A stretch of 64,000 nt of DNA. Origin: Pantoea conspicua (GTDB taxonomy: Bacteria; Pseudomonadota; Gammaproteobacteria; Enterobacterales; Enterobacteriaceae). A program made the position numbers and the translations under genes. Below are positions 8,168-17,880 of this stretch, one piece after another. Location: the NCBI RefSeq assembly GCF_002095315.1, contig NZ_MLFN01000013.1, positions 1-64,000 of the forward strand, in the 5' to 3' direction. The notes below the pieces were generated by a model, which was not told the DNA's origin, made no database searches, and was given only the letters and a program-made list of their open reading frames with translations. The first letter of the stretch is position 1. Each line of letters begins with the position of its first letter.

Positions 8168-11100
8168 TTATCCCTGCGGCAGTTCCAGCTGGCTGTAGCC
8201 CAGCCCGTTCATTTTCCGCACTTTAATCTGCACCGGTATCCGCTCTTTCATCGCTTCAACGTGACTGATCACGCCGATGGTTTTGCCGCTGGCGTTGAGC
8301 GCATCCAGCGCGTCGAGCGCGGTGTCGAGCGTTTGCGCATCCAGCGTGCCAAATCCTTCATCCAGAAACAGCGATTCAATGCGGGTCTTGTGGCTGACCA
8401 GGTCAGATAACGCCAGCGCCAGCGCCAGGCTGACGAGGAAGCTCTCGCCACCCGACAGCGTACGGGTATCGCGCGCCGTGTCAGCCTGCCAGGTATCCAC
8501 TACGTCCAGCTCCAGCAGATCCTGCGCGCGACGCTGCAGCAGATAGCGGCCATGCAGTCGATCGAGCTGGCGGTTCGCCAGTGCCACCAGGTGATCCAGC
8601 GTTAAGCCCTGAGCAAAGCGGCGGAACTTATCGCCGCTGGCGGAGCCAATCAGATCGTTGAGCAAGCCCCACTGCGCCAGCACCGTTTCATCCCCGGCAA
8701 TCTGCGTCATCAGGCTCTGCTGCTGGTCACGCAGGCTGGCATCGCTCTGCAACTGCTGCTGGATCTGGCCCTGCTGGCTGGCATTGTCGCGCAGCGCCAG
8801 GCGCAACTGTTCCAGTTGCTGCGCCAGGGCCTCTGCCGAAGCCGGTAACCCGGCGGGCTGGGCCTGCTGGTGGGTCGCCAGCCGCTGATGCAGATCCGCC
8901 AGCCGTGCCTGCTGCTGCTGCTGCTGCTGATCGATCTGCTGCAGCTGCTGACGCAGTTGCTGCACCGTCTGTTCATCCAGCAGTGCGGTGCGCAGCCGGG
9001 CTTCATCACTGAAACCGGCGGCGGCCAGCGCCTGCTGCAACCGCTGTTCCGCCTCCGCCAGGCGGGTTGCCAGCGTCTGCTGCTGACTTTCCAGGACCGC
9101 CAGCTGACCCTGCAGGCTGCTGACCTCGCTTTGCGTCCGCTGTAAGCCATCCCGCAGCTGCGCGAGCTGCGCCTCGTGCTGGCGGAGGTTTTCCTGCATC
9201 TGCTGACGGGCGGCGGCAACCTCGCGATCGCCAAACAGCGCCTGGCGCTGCTGGCGCATCTCATCGAGTCGGGTCTGCTCGTGGTGCAACTGCTGCTGCT
9301 GGGTGGTCAGCTGCTGCTGTTCCCGTTCTGCCTGCTGTTGCAGGGCAGCCAGCTGGGTTTCGCCGCGCAGCAGCTGCGGCTGCAGATTAGCGAGTAACTG
9401 CTCACTTTCCTGCCAGCGCTGCCAGCGGGTCTGCTGAGTCTCCAGCCATGACGCGCGTTCAGCAGCGGCAGGCAAGGTCAGGTTATGCTGGCTGAACTGC
9501 TGTTGCAGCCCATCCTGCACCTGCTGCCAGTCATGCTGTTCCTGCTGCTGGTGCTGTTGTAGCGCGCTGAGTGCCTGCTGCTGGTTCTCCAGCGACTGCT
9601 GTGCCAGCTGCTCAGCCTGCAGATGCTGCTGCCAGATCTGCGCCTGCTGAAGATGGTGGTCTTTTGCTGCCTGGCGCGCCTGTTCAGCCGTTTCCAGCGC
9701 CAGCCGTTGCTGCTCAAGCTGCTGTTCCCGTTCACTTTGCTGCTGCTGCCACTGAGTTAATGCGTCAGCGTCTGACAAGGTGAAGGTGAGTGCCAGCTCA
9801 CCGCTTAGCGCCTGCCATTGCTGCTCCAGTGTAGTGATTTGCCGCTGGGTTTCTGCAATGTCGTCGCGCAGCGACTGCTGCTGGATCGCCGACTGTTTCA
9901 GTTGCTCTTTTTTGGCGGTGCCCGCTTCGCGTAGCGCGTCGACCTGCTGTTGCAGAACCGAGCGCCGCTGCTGACTGGCACTGATTTCCAGTGTGCTGTA
10001 AGCCTCAACCGCCGGATGGCTGCAGGAGCCGCACAGCGGGCAGGGCTGGTCAGGCGTCAGCTGGGCGCGATAGTGCGACAGATCGGCAATCTGCTGCTCC
10101 AGCGCGCAAATTTTCTCCACATCGTCCAGCTGCTGTTTTTCGCGTTTCCACTGCTCGCGCAGGCTCTGTAATTCCGCCTCCGCCTGCTGGTGGGCCTGTT
10201 CCAGCCCGGCCAGCTGCTGCTGGCGCTGACGCTGTTGTCGATGCAGCGGTTGCCACTGAGTCGAGAGCAGCAGCAGCTGTTGGCGCGCCGCGCGGCTGGC
10301 GTGCAGCTGGCTCAGCGCTTCACGCAGCGCCGCTGGCGGGTGCTGCTCCTGCAGCGAAGTTAGTGCTTGCTCCGCTTGCAGCAGCGCCTGTGCAGCGGCC
10401 TGTTCGGCTTGCTGGCGCGGTAATGCTTGCTTCGCCTGCTGCTCCCGTTCGTCCTGCTGCGCCGTGATCTTCTGCTGCTGTTGCTGCTGCTGTTGTGCCA
10501 GTCCGGCCAGCGTCGCTTCACGCTGCGCCAGCTGAGCAAAGCGTTCCTGCCACAGCGGCAGCAAGGCGCCCCATTGCGCCATATCGGCTAACTGCTGTCG
10601 CAGGGTTTGCTGCCCGGCGATCGCCTGTTGTAAGGCGGCAAGCTGGCTTGTCTGTTCCATCAACGCGCGTTGGGTCTGATCGTACTGCTGCTGCTGGCGA
10701 TCTTTTTCCTGCTGCTGCCGGGTCAGTTGCTGTTGCAGCGCGCGCAGTGACTGATCAAGCGGAATGACCTGTTCGGTCAGCAGGCTCTCCTGCTGCTGCT
10801 GTTGCTGGTGCGCCTGTTCAGCGGCGGCCTGCGCCGCGGCGGTGTGTTGCTGCTGGCGTTGCTGTTCAGCCTGCGCCTGCTGATGGGCTCCGGTCAGCTG
10901 CTGCTGACGGCCGCGCACCTCGTGCTGCTCCTGCGCCAGCTGGTCGCGCTGTTGCAGGGCTGGCCGCAGTTTTTCCGCCGGTTCGCTGCGCGCCAGTCGC
11001 TGCCGATCCGCTTCGGCGGCCTGCACTGCTGCTTCAGCCTGCTGCAGGGCGGCGCTCGCCGTAGCGATCTCCTGCTCCAGCTGCTGCGCCTGTTGCTGCC

Positions 11101-11842
11101 ACTGCTGTTGCTGCTGAGCCTGCTGGTAGTCGCGGCTCAGCGTCTGTTCCATCTCGCTCAGCCGGGCGATCTGCTGTTGCAGCGCAGTACGTGTCTCATC
11201 ATCCAGTAGCGCCATTGCCCCCGCCCGGCTACGCAACAGATCCAGCGCGGTTTTCGCCTCTTTATGACGTTCATATATCGCCGTGGAGATCAGGCCGTAA
11301 ATTTCGGTACCGGTCAGCTCCTCCAGCAGTTCGGCACGCTCGCTGGCTTTAGCGTTGAGGAACGCGGCGAACTGGCCCTGTGACAGCATCATGGAACGGG
11401 TAAAACGTTCGAAGTCGAGGCCGGAGAGGGTCTCGATCAGCCGGAGTTTGTCACCGACTTTGTCGGCGACGATGGTGTCGTCAGCACAGCGCGCCAACTC
11501 AACTCGCGGTGCCTGCAGTTTGCCGTCTGCGGTGCCGCGGGCGCGGTTCTGACTCCAGAAGGCGCGCCAGGCTTCGCCTTTGATCTCAAACTCCACTTCG
11601 GCCAGACACTCGGCGCAGTCGCGGGTCATCAGCGCATTCTGACTCTGGGAAATGGCGCCGAGGCGCGGCGTCTGGTGATAGAGCGCCAGGCAGATGGCAT
11701 CCAGCAGGGTGGTTTTGCCTGCGCCGGTAGCGCCGGTAATCGCGAACAGCCCGTTACTGGCGAAGGGTTCGGCACGGAAATCGATAAACCATTCACCGCG
11801 CAGCGCGTTGAGGTTTTTAAAGCGTAGCGTGAGGATCTTCAT
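8168..11842 (-). CDS. sbcC: SbcC, ATPase subunit of the SbcCD nuclease (glutamine-rich)
   Basis: A 1224-residue Rad50-type SMC-like ATPase; E. coli SbcC is 1048. Walker A GATGAGKT is at residues 37-44. A very long coiled coil is interrupted by the zinc hook CPLC (in [11 protein letters not shown]). The ABC signature LSGGESF and Walker [13 protein letters not shown] are near the C-terminus. With SbcD it opens hairpins and trims protein-blocked DNA ends. The coil is extremely rich in Gln (runs of up to seven), so the gene is full of CAG codons. sbcD lies immediately upstream with a 4-bp ATGA overlap. The extra length relative to E. coli lies in the Gln-rich coil. Confidence 0.95.
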   Translation of the reverse strand: MKILTLRFKNLNALRGEWFIDFRAEPFASNGLFAITGATGAGKTTLLDAICLALYHQTPRLGAISQSQNALMTRDCAECLAEVEFEIKGEAWRAFWSQNRARGTADGKLQAPRVELARCADDTIVADKVGDKLRLIETLSGLDFERFTRSMMLSQGQFAAFLNAKASERAELLEELTGTEIYGLISTAIYERHKEAKTALDLLRSRAGAMALLDDETRTALQQQIARLSEMEQTLSRDYQQAQQQQQWQQQAQQLEQEIATASAALQQAEAAVQAAEADRQRLARSEPAEKLRPALQQRDQLAQEQHEVRGRQQQLTGAHQQAQAEQQRQQQHTAAAQAAAEQAHQQQQQQESLLTEQVIPLDQSLRALQQQLTRQQQEKDRQQQQYDQTQRALMEQTSQLAALQQAIAGQQTLRQQLADMAQWGALLPLWQERFAQLAQREATLAGLAQQQQQQQQKITAQQDEREQQAKQALPRQQAEQAAAQALLQAEQALTSLQEQHPPAALREALSQLHASRAARQQLLLLSTQWQPLHRQQRQRQQQLAGLEQAHQQAEAELQSLREQWKREKQQLDDVEKICALEQQIADLSHYRAQLTPDQPCPLCGSCSHPAVEAYSTLEISASQQRRSVLQQQVDALREAGTAKKEQLKQSAIQQQSLRDDIAETQRQITTLEQQWQALSGELALTFTLSDADALTQWQQQQSEREQQLEQQRLALETAEQARQAAKDHHLQQAQIWQQHLQAEQLAQQSLENQQQALSALQQHQQQEQHDWQQVQDGLQQQFSQHNLTLPAAAERASWLETQQTRWQRWQESEQLLANLQPQLLRGETQLAALQQQAEREQQQLTTQQQQLHHEQTRLDEMRQQRQALFGDREVAAARQQMQENLRQHEAQLAQLRDGLQRTQSEVSSLQGQLAVLESQQQTLATRLAEAEQRLQQALAAAGFSDEARLRTALLDEQTVQQLRQQLQQIDQQQQQQQARLADLHQRLATHQQAQPAGLPASAEALAQQLEQLRLALRDNASQQGQIQQQLQSDASLRDQQQSLMTQIAGDETVLAQWGLLNDLIGSASGDKFRRFAQGLTLDHLVALANRQLDRLHGRYLLQRRAQDLLELDVVDTWQADTARDTRTLSGGESFLVSLALALALSDLVSHKTRIESLFLDEGFGTLDAQTLDTALDALDALNASGKTIGVISHVEAMKERIPVQIKVRKMNGLGYSQLELPQG

Positions 11843-13038
11843 TGTGGCTCCTCAATGTCGGCCAGCGTCTGGCGGAACAGCGTGGTCATCTGGTCGAGCT
11901 GCTGCGGCTGCAGCTCACTATTCAGCGCCAGCCGACGGGCAAACACCTCTTCCACTTTCAGCTCGCTCAGGGTTTCGTTGTCGAGTCGCGCCAGGCTGTG
12001 CTGACGCTGCTCCCGGCTGCGGCGTAACAGTAAGACTTCCACCGGCAGTTCTGCGGTCAGGGTTTCTACCTGTCGCTGCAGATCGCTAAGATATTCCTGG
12101 GTCGTGACTTCAATATCCAGCCAGGTCGGCTTTTCCTGATTTGCGCCGCTGAAATCGTTGAGCTGCTGCGCAATCTGCGCCAGCGAGCCTTTCAGCACCT
12201 GCATCGGCTGCACCTGCGGCACCACCAGTGGGGTCACCGATTGCAGACCGCTGAGGGTAAATTCCAGCAGGAAGACGCTTTTTTCACTGCCCAGTTCATC
12301 AAAACTGAGCGGAATCGGCGAGCCGCTGTAGCGGATATGCTCACTGCCCGCCACCCGCTGCGCACGGTGAATGTGGCCCAGCGCGATGTAATCAGCGTCC
12401 GGAAACGCGGAGGCGGGAAAGGCGTCCAGCGTGCCGATATAGATGTCACGCACCGAGTCGCTCTGGCTGACGCCGACGGTGGTGAGATGGCCGGTAGCCA
12501 CGATTGGCAGTGCCGGCTCCAGCGCCCGTGCGGCGGCAACGCGCTGCTGATAGTGGTGAGCAATCGCCTCCAGCAGCGACGTCTGCTTGTCACGTCCGGA
12601 CTGACCGGCGCGGCTGCGCAGGATGTCGCGCGGTCGCAGATAGGGAATGGCACACAGCCGCACGCCCGGTTCGCCCTGACGGGTGGTGAGCACTATCACG
12701 TCACTCTCCGCCTGCGGCGTGGCGATCACCCGGGTATTCAGGCAGGCGAGCAGTTCGCGCGACTCATTGAGCGTTGCCACCGAGTCGTGATTACCCGCCA
12801 GCACAATCAGCTGACAGCCGCTGGGTTGCAGTGCCACCACAAAGCGGTTGAACATTTCGCGCGCGTAGCTGGGCGGGGTGCCGGTATCGAACAGATCGCC
12901 AGCGACGATTAACGCATCCACCTGATGCTGTTCAATCTGGATCAACAGCCAGTCGAGAAACGCCTGATGTTCCGCCGCCCGACTTTTGTTGTAAAAGAAC
13001 TGCCCCAGATGCCAGTCCGCAGTATGAATGATGCGCAT
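11839..13038 (-). CDS. sbcD: SbcD, nuclease subunit of SbcCD
   Basis: A 399-residue Mre11-type phosphoesterase. Metal-binding motifs are in order: the N-terminal DWHLGQ ([12 protein letters not shown]), GDLFDTG, GNHDS, then ATGHLT and the GHIHRAQ pair of histidines. The Mn-dependent nuclease cuts hairpin and end structures when driven by SbcC ATPase. Start 13038 is chosen because [12 protein letters not shown] is the conserved N-terminus; the frame stays open 70 codons further upstream but has no family match there. It is divergent from phoB, as in E. coli, and overlaps sbcC by 4 bp. Confidence 0.95.
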   Translation of the reverse strand: MRIIHTADWHLGQFFYNKSRAAEHQAFLDWLLIQIEQHQVDALIVAGDLFDTGTPPSYAREMFNRFVVALQPSGCQLIVLAGNHDSVATLNESRELLACLNTRVIATPQAESDVIVLTTRQGEPGVRLCAIPYLRPRDILRSRAGQSGRDKQTSLLEAIAHHYQQRVAAARALEPALPIVATGHLTTVGVSQSDSVRDIYIGTLDAFPASAFPDADYIALGHIHRAQRVAGSEHIRYSGSPIPLSFDELGSEKSVFLLEFTLSGLQSVTPLVVPQVQPMQVLKGSLAQIAQQLNDFSGANQEKPTWLDIEVTTQEYLSDLQRQVETLTAELPVEVLLLRRSREQRQHSLARLDNETLSELKVEEVFARRLALNSELQPQQLDQMTTLFRQTLADIEEPQ

Positions 13039-13154
13039 AAGAGTCCCTGCCGTTGTGATTCGCCCGGCGATTATACTGGCTCTGCGGCCAAAGCAAAAAA
13101 TTGTCGCTGCGCTGTCATAATTGATTACTACTGGCACCGGCTGGTGAGGTAGGT

Positions 13155-13188
13155 TTTTCATAAAAGTGTCACAAATCTGACGCATAAT
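13155..13188 (+). promoter_or_regulatory. Pho box and -10 of phoB
   Basis: TTTTCATAAAAGTGTCAC at 13155-13172 fits the 18-bp Pho box (two TGTCA-type 7-mers separated by an A/T-rich 4-mer). It is followed 10 bp later by a -10 CATAAT (13183-13188) with no separate -35, the usual layout of PhoB-activated promoters. It lies 47-80 bp upstream of phoB and implies autoregulation under phosphate limitation. Confidence 0.85.
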
Positions 13189-13234
13189 GGCGCCGCGAAT
13201 CTCAGTGACAGCCGTCATATCAGCAGGAGTAATA

Positions 13235-13924
13235 ATGGCTAAGCGCATTTTGGTTGTGGAAGATGAAGCCCCAATCCGTGAAATGTTGTGTTTTGTTCTG
13301 GAGCAGAACGACTATCAGCCAATCGAGGCGGAAGATTATGACAGCGCAGTGGGTAAGCTGATTGAACCCTGGCCCGACCTGATCCTGCTGGACTGGATGT
13401 TACCTGGCGGCAGCGGCATTCAGTTTATCAAACACCTGAAACGCGAAGCGATGACCCGCGATATTCCGGTGATGATGCTGACCGCCCGTGGTGAAGAGGA
13501 AGACCGGGTGCGCGGGCTGGAAGTCGGCGCTGACGATTACATCACCAAGCCCTTTTCGCCAAAAGAGCTGATGGCACGCATCAAAGCGGTGATGCGCCGT
13601 ATCTCTCCAATGGCGGTGGAAGAGGTGATTGAGATGCAGGGGCTGAGTCTCGATCCCTCTTCGCATCGGGTGATGTCCGAAACCACGCCGCTGGAGATGG
13701 GGCCGACTGAATACAAACTGCTGCACTTCTTTATGACGCACCCGGAGCGGGTATACAGCCGCGAACAGCTGCTGAACCACGTCTGGGGCACCAATGTGTA
13801 TGTTGAAGATCGCACCGTCGATGTTCACATTCGCCGTTTACGTAAAGCGCTGGAAGTCTCCGGCCACGATCGCATGGTACAAACCGTCCGTGGAACAGGG
13901 TATCGTTTCTCTGCCCGCTACTAA
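13235..13924 (+). CDS. phoB: Phosphate-regulon response regulator PhoB
   Basis: 229 residues, the same length as E. coli PhoB. The receiver domain starts [16 protein letters not shown], with the phospho-acceptor Asp53 in LLDWMLPGG and Lys in [10 protein letters not shown]. The C-terminal winged helix of the OmpR type includes [12 protein letters not shown] and [14 protein letters not shown]. Phosphorylated by PhoR in low phosphate, it activates Pho-box promoters. Start 13235 gives the conserved N-terminus, with aggag about 8 nt upstream. phoR follows 14 bp later. Confidence 0.98.
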   Translation: MAKRILVVEDEAPIREMLCFVLEQNDYQPIEAEDYDSAVGKLIEPWPDLILLDWMLPGGSGIQFIKHLKREAMTRDIPVMMLTARGEEEDRVRGLEVGADDYITKPFSPKELMARIKAVMRRISPMAVEEVIEMQGLSLDPSSHRVMSETTPLEMGPTEYKLLHFFMTHPERVYSREQLLNHVWGTNVYVEDRTVDVHIRRLRKALEVSGHDRMVQTVRGTGYRFSARY

Positions 13925-13938
13925 ACGGAGTTTTCACC

Positions 13939-15252
13939 GTGCTGGAACGCCTCTCCTGGAAGAGATTACTGTCAGAACTGCTGCTGGCCTGTTTGCCTGC
14001 GTTGCTGCTGGGTCTGCTGTTCGGCTATCTGCCGTGGCTGCTGCTGCTGAGCGTGCTGGCGGTGCTGCTGTGGCATTTCCACAACCTGATGCGCCTGTCG
14101 CACTGGTTATGGCTCGATCGTACCATGACGCCGCCTGCCGGACGCGCCAGCTGGGAACCGCTGTTTTACGGGCTTTATCAGATGCAGTTACGCAACCGGC
14201 GGCGGCGGCGTGAGCTCGGCAACCTGATTAAACGCTTTCGCAGCGGCGCCGAGTCGCTGCCGGATGCGGTGATCCTCACCACCGAAGAGGGCACCATCTT
14301 CTGGTGCAACGGGCTGGCGCAACAGCATCTCGGGCTACGCTGGCCGGAAGATAATGGTCAGAACATCCTCAACCTGCTGCGTTACCCGGAATTTTCGCGC
14401 TATATCCGCCAGCGTGATTTCGATAAGCCATTAACGCTGGTGCTGAATAACCAGTACCACATGGAGTTTCGCGTTATGCCTTACAGCGAAGGGCAGTGGC
14501 TGCTGGTGGCGCGCGACGTGACGCAGATGCACCAGCTGGAAGGGGCGCGGCGTAATTTCTTTGCCAACGTCAGTCACGAACTGCGCACCCCACTGACGGT
14601 GCTGCAGGGCTATCTGGAGATGATGAACGACTCGGTGATGAACGAGCGTTCGCGTGGCAAGGCGCTGCATACCATGTCGGAACAGACGCGCCGCATGGAC
14701 AGTCTGGTCAGACAGCTGCTGACGCTGTCGCGGATTGAAGCGGCACCGGCAATCGATCTGAAAGAGAAGGTCGACGTGCCGGTGATGCTGAAGCTGCTGC
14801 AGCATGAGGCCGCGACTCTGAGCAACGGGCGGCACGAGCTTCATTTCCATACCGATCCGCATCTGAAAGTGTTCGGCAACGATGAACAGCTGCGCAGTGC
14901 TATCTCCAATCTGGTCTACAACGCGGTGAACCACACGCCGGATGGCACCCGCATCGACATCAGCTGGCTGCGCAGCAAGCAGGGCGCCACCTTCCGGGTC
15001 TGTGACAACGGACCGGGCATCGCGGCGGAACATATTCCCCGTCTCACCGAGCGTTTCTACCGGGTCGATAAAGCGCGGTCGCGCGCCACCGGCGGCAGCG
15101 GACTGGGACTGGCCATCGTGAAACATGCGCTGAGCCACCATAATGCGCGGCTGGATATCACCAGCGTGCCGCAACATGAAACCTGTTTTACCTTTACGCT
15201 GCCAGCAAGGTTGATTGTCAGCGGTGTGATGCAGGAAAATGCCGTTCATTAA
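13939..15252 (+). CDS. phoR: Phosphate-regulon sensor kinase PhoR
   Basis: 437 residues with a GTG start. The N-terminus has two hydrophobic segments (residues about 15-45), then a short charged region, a PAS domain (about 100-195), the H-box VSHELRTPL with the phosphorylated His213, an N-box NLVYNAVNH, and ATP-binding DNGPGIA and [14 protein letters not shown]. It phosphorylates or dephosphorylates PhoB according to the state of the PstSCAB-PhoU complex. It is co-transcribed with phoB. Its last 14 bp overlap the next reading frame, a PstS-like gene. Confidence 0.97.
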   Translation: MLERLSWKRLLSELLLACLPALLLGLLFGYLPWLLLLSVLAVLLWHFHNLMRLSHWLWLDRTMTPPAGRASWEPLFYGLYQMQLRNRRRRRELGNLIKRFRSGAESLPDAVILTTEEGTIFWCNGLAQQHLGLRWPEDNGQNILNLLRYPEFSRYIRQRDFDKPLTLVLNNQYHMEFRVMPYSEGQWLLVARDVTQMHQLEGARRNFFANVSHELRTPLTVLQGYLEMMNDSVMNERSRGKALHTMSEQTRRMDSLVRQLLTLSRIEAAPAIDLKEKVDVPVMLKLLQHEAATLSNGRHELHFHTDPHLKVFGNDEQLRSAISNLVYNAVNHTPDGTRIDISWLRSKQGATFRVCDNGPGIAAEHIPRLTERFYRVDKARSRATGGSGLGLAIVKHALSHHNARLDITSVPQHETCFTFTLPARLIVSGVMQENAVH

Positions 15253-16192
15253 TCGCTGCCGGATCTCCCTGATGCGCCTCTTTCTTTTGTTGATCGTCAC
15301 TCTGCTGCCGGGCGTTGCGCTGGCACAGTCCGGCGCGCTGTCGGGCAACCTCAGCAGCGTCGGGTCCGATACCCTGGGCTACCTGATGACGCTGTGGGGC
15401 GAAGATTTCAGCCGACAGGCACCGGGGCGTCAATGTGCAGGTACAGGCATCCGGCTCTTCGACCGCGCCCACGGCGCTGGCGGCGGGTGCCGCGCAGCTC
15501 GGCCCGATGAGCCGGCCAATGCAGGCAGATGAGCGTCAGGCGTTTGAAGCGCGCTATGGTTATCCGCCGCTGGCGGTGCCGGTGGCCATGGATGCGCTGG
15601 TGGTGGTGGTGAATCAGCGCAACCCGCTACAGCAGATCACGCCAGGTCAGCTCGACGCCATCTCTCGATTACCCGGCTGTGTGGCGCGACGTCAGTGCCG
15701 CAGCGCTGGGGCGACCTCGGCGCACAAGGCGCGGAGTGGGCCAGGCGGCCAATCCAGCGCTACGGCCGCAACTCCGCCTCAGGTACCTGGGGATTCTTCA
15801 AGCAGCAGGTGCTCTGTCAGGGCGATTTTCGCAACGACGTCGCGGAATTTCCCGGATCGGCGGCGGTGGTGCAGGCGGTGGCCGGCAATCCCCGCAGCAT
15901 TGGCTACGCCAGTTTTGGCTTCCATCTCAGCGGCGTAAAGATGCTGTCAGTGGTTAACCCGCAGGGCGAAGCTGTGCCACCCGATGCGGAAGCGATCCGC
16001 AGCGGCCGCTACCCGTGGGCGCGTCCGCTCTATCTCTATGTCAATAAGGCACCGGGCAAGCCGTTACCGCCGCTGGTGGCGGCCTTTCTGCAACAGGTGC
16101 TCTCGGTGCAGGGACAGCGGCGCGTCAGTGAAGCGGGTTACCTGCCGCTCTCTGATCGTCAGATGGAACAGGCGCGCGCGGCGCTGCACTGA
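15239..16192 (+). pseudogene. PstS-like phosphate-binding protein, two frameshifts
   Basis: The product would be a 317-residue Sec-secreted phosphate-type solute-binding protein: signal LLLIVTLLPGVALA, then [17 protein letters not shown], then [28 protein letters not shown], and a C-terminal QRRVSEAGYLPLS. Continuity needs two corrections: one surplus base near 15418-15428 (GG where one G restores frame) and one missing T near 15661-15664 (ATCTCTCG for ATCTTCTCG). The shifts have opposite sign, so only about 80 codons are out of frame. A good ribosome site (gcaggaaa) precedes 15239. It follows phoR directly and probably shares its transcript. It is either a decaying gene or two sequencing errors. 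Confidence 0.75.
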
Positions 16193-16232
16193 TCGGTAAC
16201 GGCAACGCGCTGTCGCCTTCCCGCCATCAACA

Positions 16233-16265
16233 TGAATTTTCTTCACGTCTGTTGAATTTTCTTCT
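16233..16265 (+). promoter_or_regulatory. Tandem MetR-type boxes
   Basis: TGAATTTTCTTCA (16233-16245) is a perfect match to the MetR consensus TGAANNTNNTTCA. A second copy, TGAATTTTCTTCT (16253-16265), matches all but the last base. They share a 12-bp direct repeat exactly 20 bp apart, two helical turns. They lie upstream of the MetE-core-like gene and of candidate MetJ boxes, the same arrangement as E. coli metE. Confidence 0.7.
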
Positions 16266-16301
16266 GTTGCAGTTGCACCGCACGCATGTCACTCTGCCTT
16301 C

Positions 16302-16325
16302 AGACATTTAGCCGTCCAGATGGCT
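16302..16325 (+). promoter_or_regulatory. Three adjacent MetJ-type met boxes
   Basis: AGACATTT, AGCCGTCC and AGATGGCT are three consecutive 8-mers, each matching 6 of 8 positions of the met-box consensus AGACGTCT. MetJ binds such arrays cooperatively with S-adenosylmethionine to repress methionine genes. The array lies 62 bp upstream of the MetE-core-like start. Confidence 0.6.
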
Positions 16326-16386
16326 ATTTATATCCGAACGCAATTATTTCCTGCCGTAACCATCGGCAGGCGAGTCAGGAGTGATC

Positions 16387-17490
16387 ATGCAAAGACAAAC
16401 CGCCCCGTTCCGCGCCGATACCGTTGGCAGCTTCCTCCGTCCCGCCGCCATTAAGCAGGCGCGTGAGCAGTTTGCTGCCGGAGAGATTGATGCCGCCGCC
16501 CTGCGCCAGGTTGAAGATGACGCCATTCGTGATGTGGTCGCGAAACAGCGTGAAAATGGTCTGCAGGTAGTGACCGATGGCGAGTTTCGTCGCGGCTGGT
16601 GGCACTTTGACTTTTTCTACGGTCTGGATGGCGTAGAAGCGTATGAAGCCGAGCAGGGGATTCAGTTCAACGGCGTGCAGACCAAAGCGCATGGCGTGAA
16701 AGTGGTGGGCAAACTCGGCTTTTCCAGCCATCCAATGCTGGAGCACTTCCGCTTCCTGCAAAGCGTTGCCGGTGATGCAGTGCCAAAAATGACCATTCCC
16801 AGCCCCAGCGTGCTGCACTTCCGTGGCGGGCGCAAAGTGATCGACGCGCAGGTTTATCCGGATCTGGCGGATTACTTTGACGATCTGGCCCGGACCTACA
16901 AAGAGGCGATTAAGGCGTTTTACGATGCGGGCTGCCGTTATCTGCAGCTGGATGACACCGTCTGGGCCTACCTCTGCTCAGAAGATCAGAAGCGTGAGAT
17001 CCGGGCGCGCGGTGACGATCCGGAGGCGCTGGCGCGGACCTATGCGCAGGTGCTGAATAAGGCGCTGGAAGATAAACCGGCCGATCTGACCGTGGGCCTG
17101 CATGTCTGCCGCGGCAACTTCCGCTCAACCTGGATCTCAGAAGGCGGCTACGAGCCGGTAGCAGAGATCCTGTTTGGCAGCGTCAACGTCGACGCCTTCT
17201 TCCTGGAATATGACAATGCCCGCTCCGGCGGATTTGAGCCGCTGCGCTTCATTAAGCCGGGTCATCAGCAGGTAGTACTGGGGCTGATCACCACCAAATC
17301 GGGTGAACTGGAAGATCCCGCGCAGGTGAAAGCGCGTCTGGCAGAAGCCGCGCAATACGTGAGTCTCAGCCAGATCTGCCTCAGCCCACAGTGTGGCTTT
17401 GCCTCTACTGAAGAGGGCAACAGCCTGAGTGAAGATCAGCAGTGGCAGAAGATTCGCCTGGTGGTCGATATCGCAAAACAGCTCTGGTAA
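16387..17490 (+). CDS. Cobalamin-independent methionine synthase core-like (MetE C-domain, YxjG/YxjH type)
   Basis: A 367-residue single TIM-barrel protein related to the C-terminal catalytic half of MetE. The zinc ligands are present: His239 and Cys241 (GLHVCRGN), Glu274 (FFLEYD) and Cys336 (SPQCGF). It starts RADTVGSFLRP, typical of the family, and lacks the MetE N-terminal barrel. Such short forms transfer a methyl group to a thiol such as homocysteine; the methyl donor may not be polyglutamyl-methyl-THF. Start 16387 is chosen with agg-ag 5 nt upstream; a GTG at 16381 is possible. Upstream MetR- and MetJ-type boxes support a methionine role. E. coli has no gene here. Confidence 0.85.
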   Translation: MQRQTAPFRADTVGSFLRPAAIKQAREQFAAGEIDAAALRQVEDDAIRDVVAKQRENGLQVVTDGEFRRGWWHFDFFYGLDGVEAYEAEQGIQFNGVQTKAHGVKVVGKLGFSSHPMLEHFRFLQSVAGDAVPKMTIPSPSVLHFRGGRKVIDAQVYPDLADYFDDLARTYKEAIKAFYDAGCRYLQLDDTVWAYLCSEDQKREIRARGDDPEALARTYAQVLNKALEDKPADLTVGLHVCRGNFRSTWISEGGYEPVAEILFGSVNVDAFFLEYDNARSGGFEPLRFIKPGHQQVVLGLITTKSGELEDPAQVKARLAEAAQYVSLSQICLSPQCGFASTEEGNSLSEDQQWQKIRLVVDIAKQLW

Positions 17491-17511
17491 GGCTGTAAAG
17501 CTGTGCAAACA

Positions 17512-17532
17512 GGCGCGTAAAACGCGCCTTTT
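17512..17532 (+). terminator. Rho-independent terminator after the MetE-like gene
   Basis: GGCGCGT, loop aaa, ACGCGCC then TTTT (stem 17512-17518 with 17522-17528). It lies 22 bp after the stop codon. Confidence 0.8.
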
Positions 17533-17880
17533 GTGCATTTATGACTGTCGTTATGCGGAGAATCCTCGCGGTCTGTTTATTATTTAGGCACATCATCTTG
17601 GGTGCCTGCGCTAAAAATTAACGCTATCCACTGGCTTCATTCTAAATAACAGGATAACCTTCTGGTTTTCCGATCCCGTATTGCCTTTCCTCGCTATAAA
17701 CGTTTTACTTAGCCCCGTTGTCGATCCATCCCCCGTGAACAGAAAAAAAGCAGTTTAAATCACCTGCGCTTCACCTCACGACGAGCATAATGCGCTGACA
17801 TTGGCTGGCTGGTCGCGGTTTTAACGCAGCGAGGGGACAACATAAACTCAACTTCCACCGCAACATCAGTGACAGGCCGT
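17533..17880 (+). other. Gene-free leader of brnQ, with a short Val/Ile/Leu-rich reading frame
   Basis: This stretch of about 350 bp precedes brnQ. It contains an ATG frame at 17541-17621 of 26 codons reading MTVVMRRILAVC then LLFRHIILGACAKN. Ten of the 26 residues are Val, Ile or Leu, the amino acids BrnQ transports. No Shine-Dalgarno sequence precedes it (a terminator T run lies there), and no convincing attenuator hairpin plus T run follows. An imperfect GGATAACC/GGTTTTCC stem sits near 17652-17671. No other feature was recognised. Confidence 0.3.

Noticed and set aside
8880-11120. CTG/CAG simple-sequence repeats as a CRISPR-like or satellite array
   Set aside because: The repeats are in frame glutamine codons in the SbcC coil, irregular, with no spacer structure.
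14431-15348. 305-codon minus-strand frame opposite phoR
   Set aside because: Antisense of a clear histidine kinase with no homology or start signal of its own.
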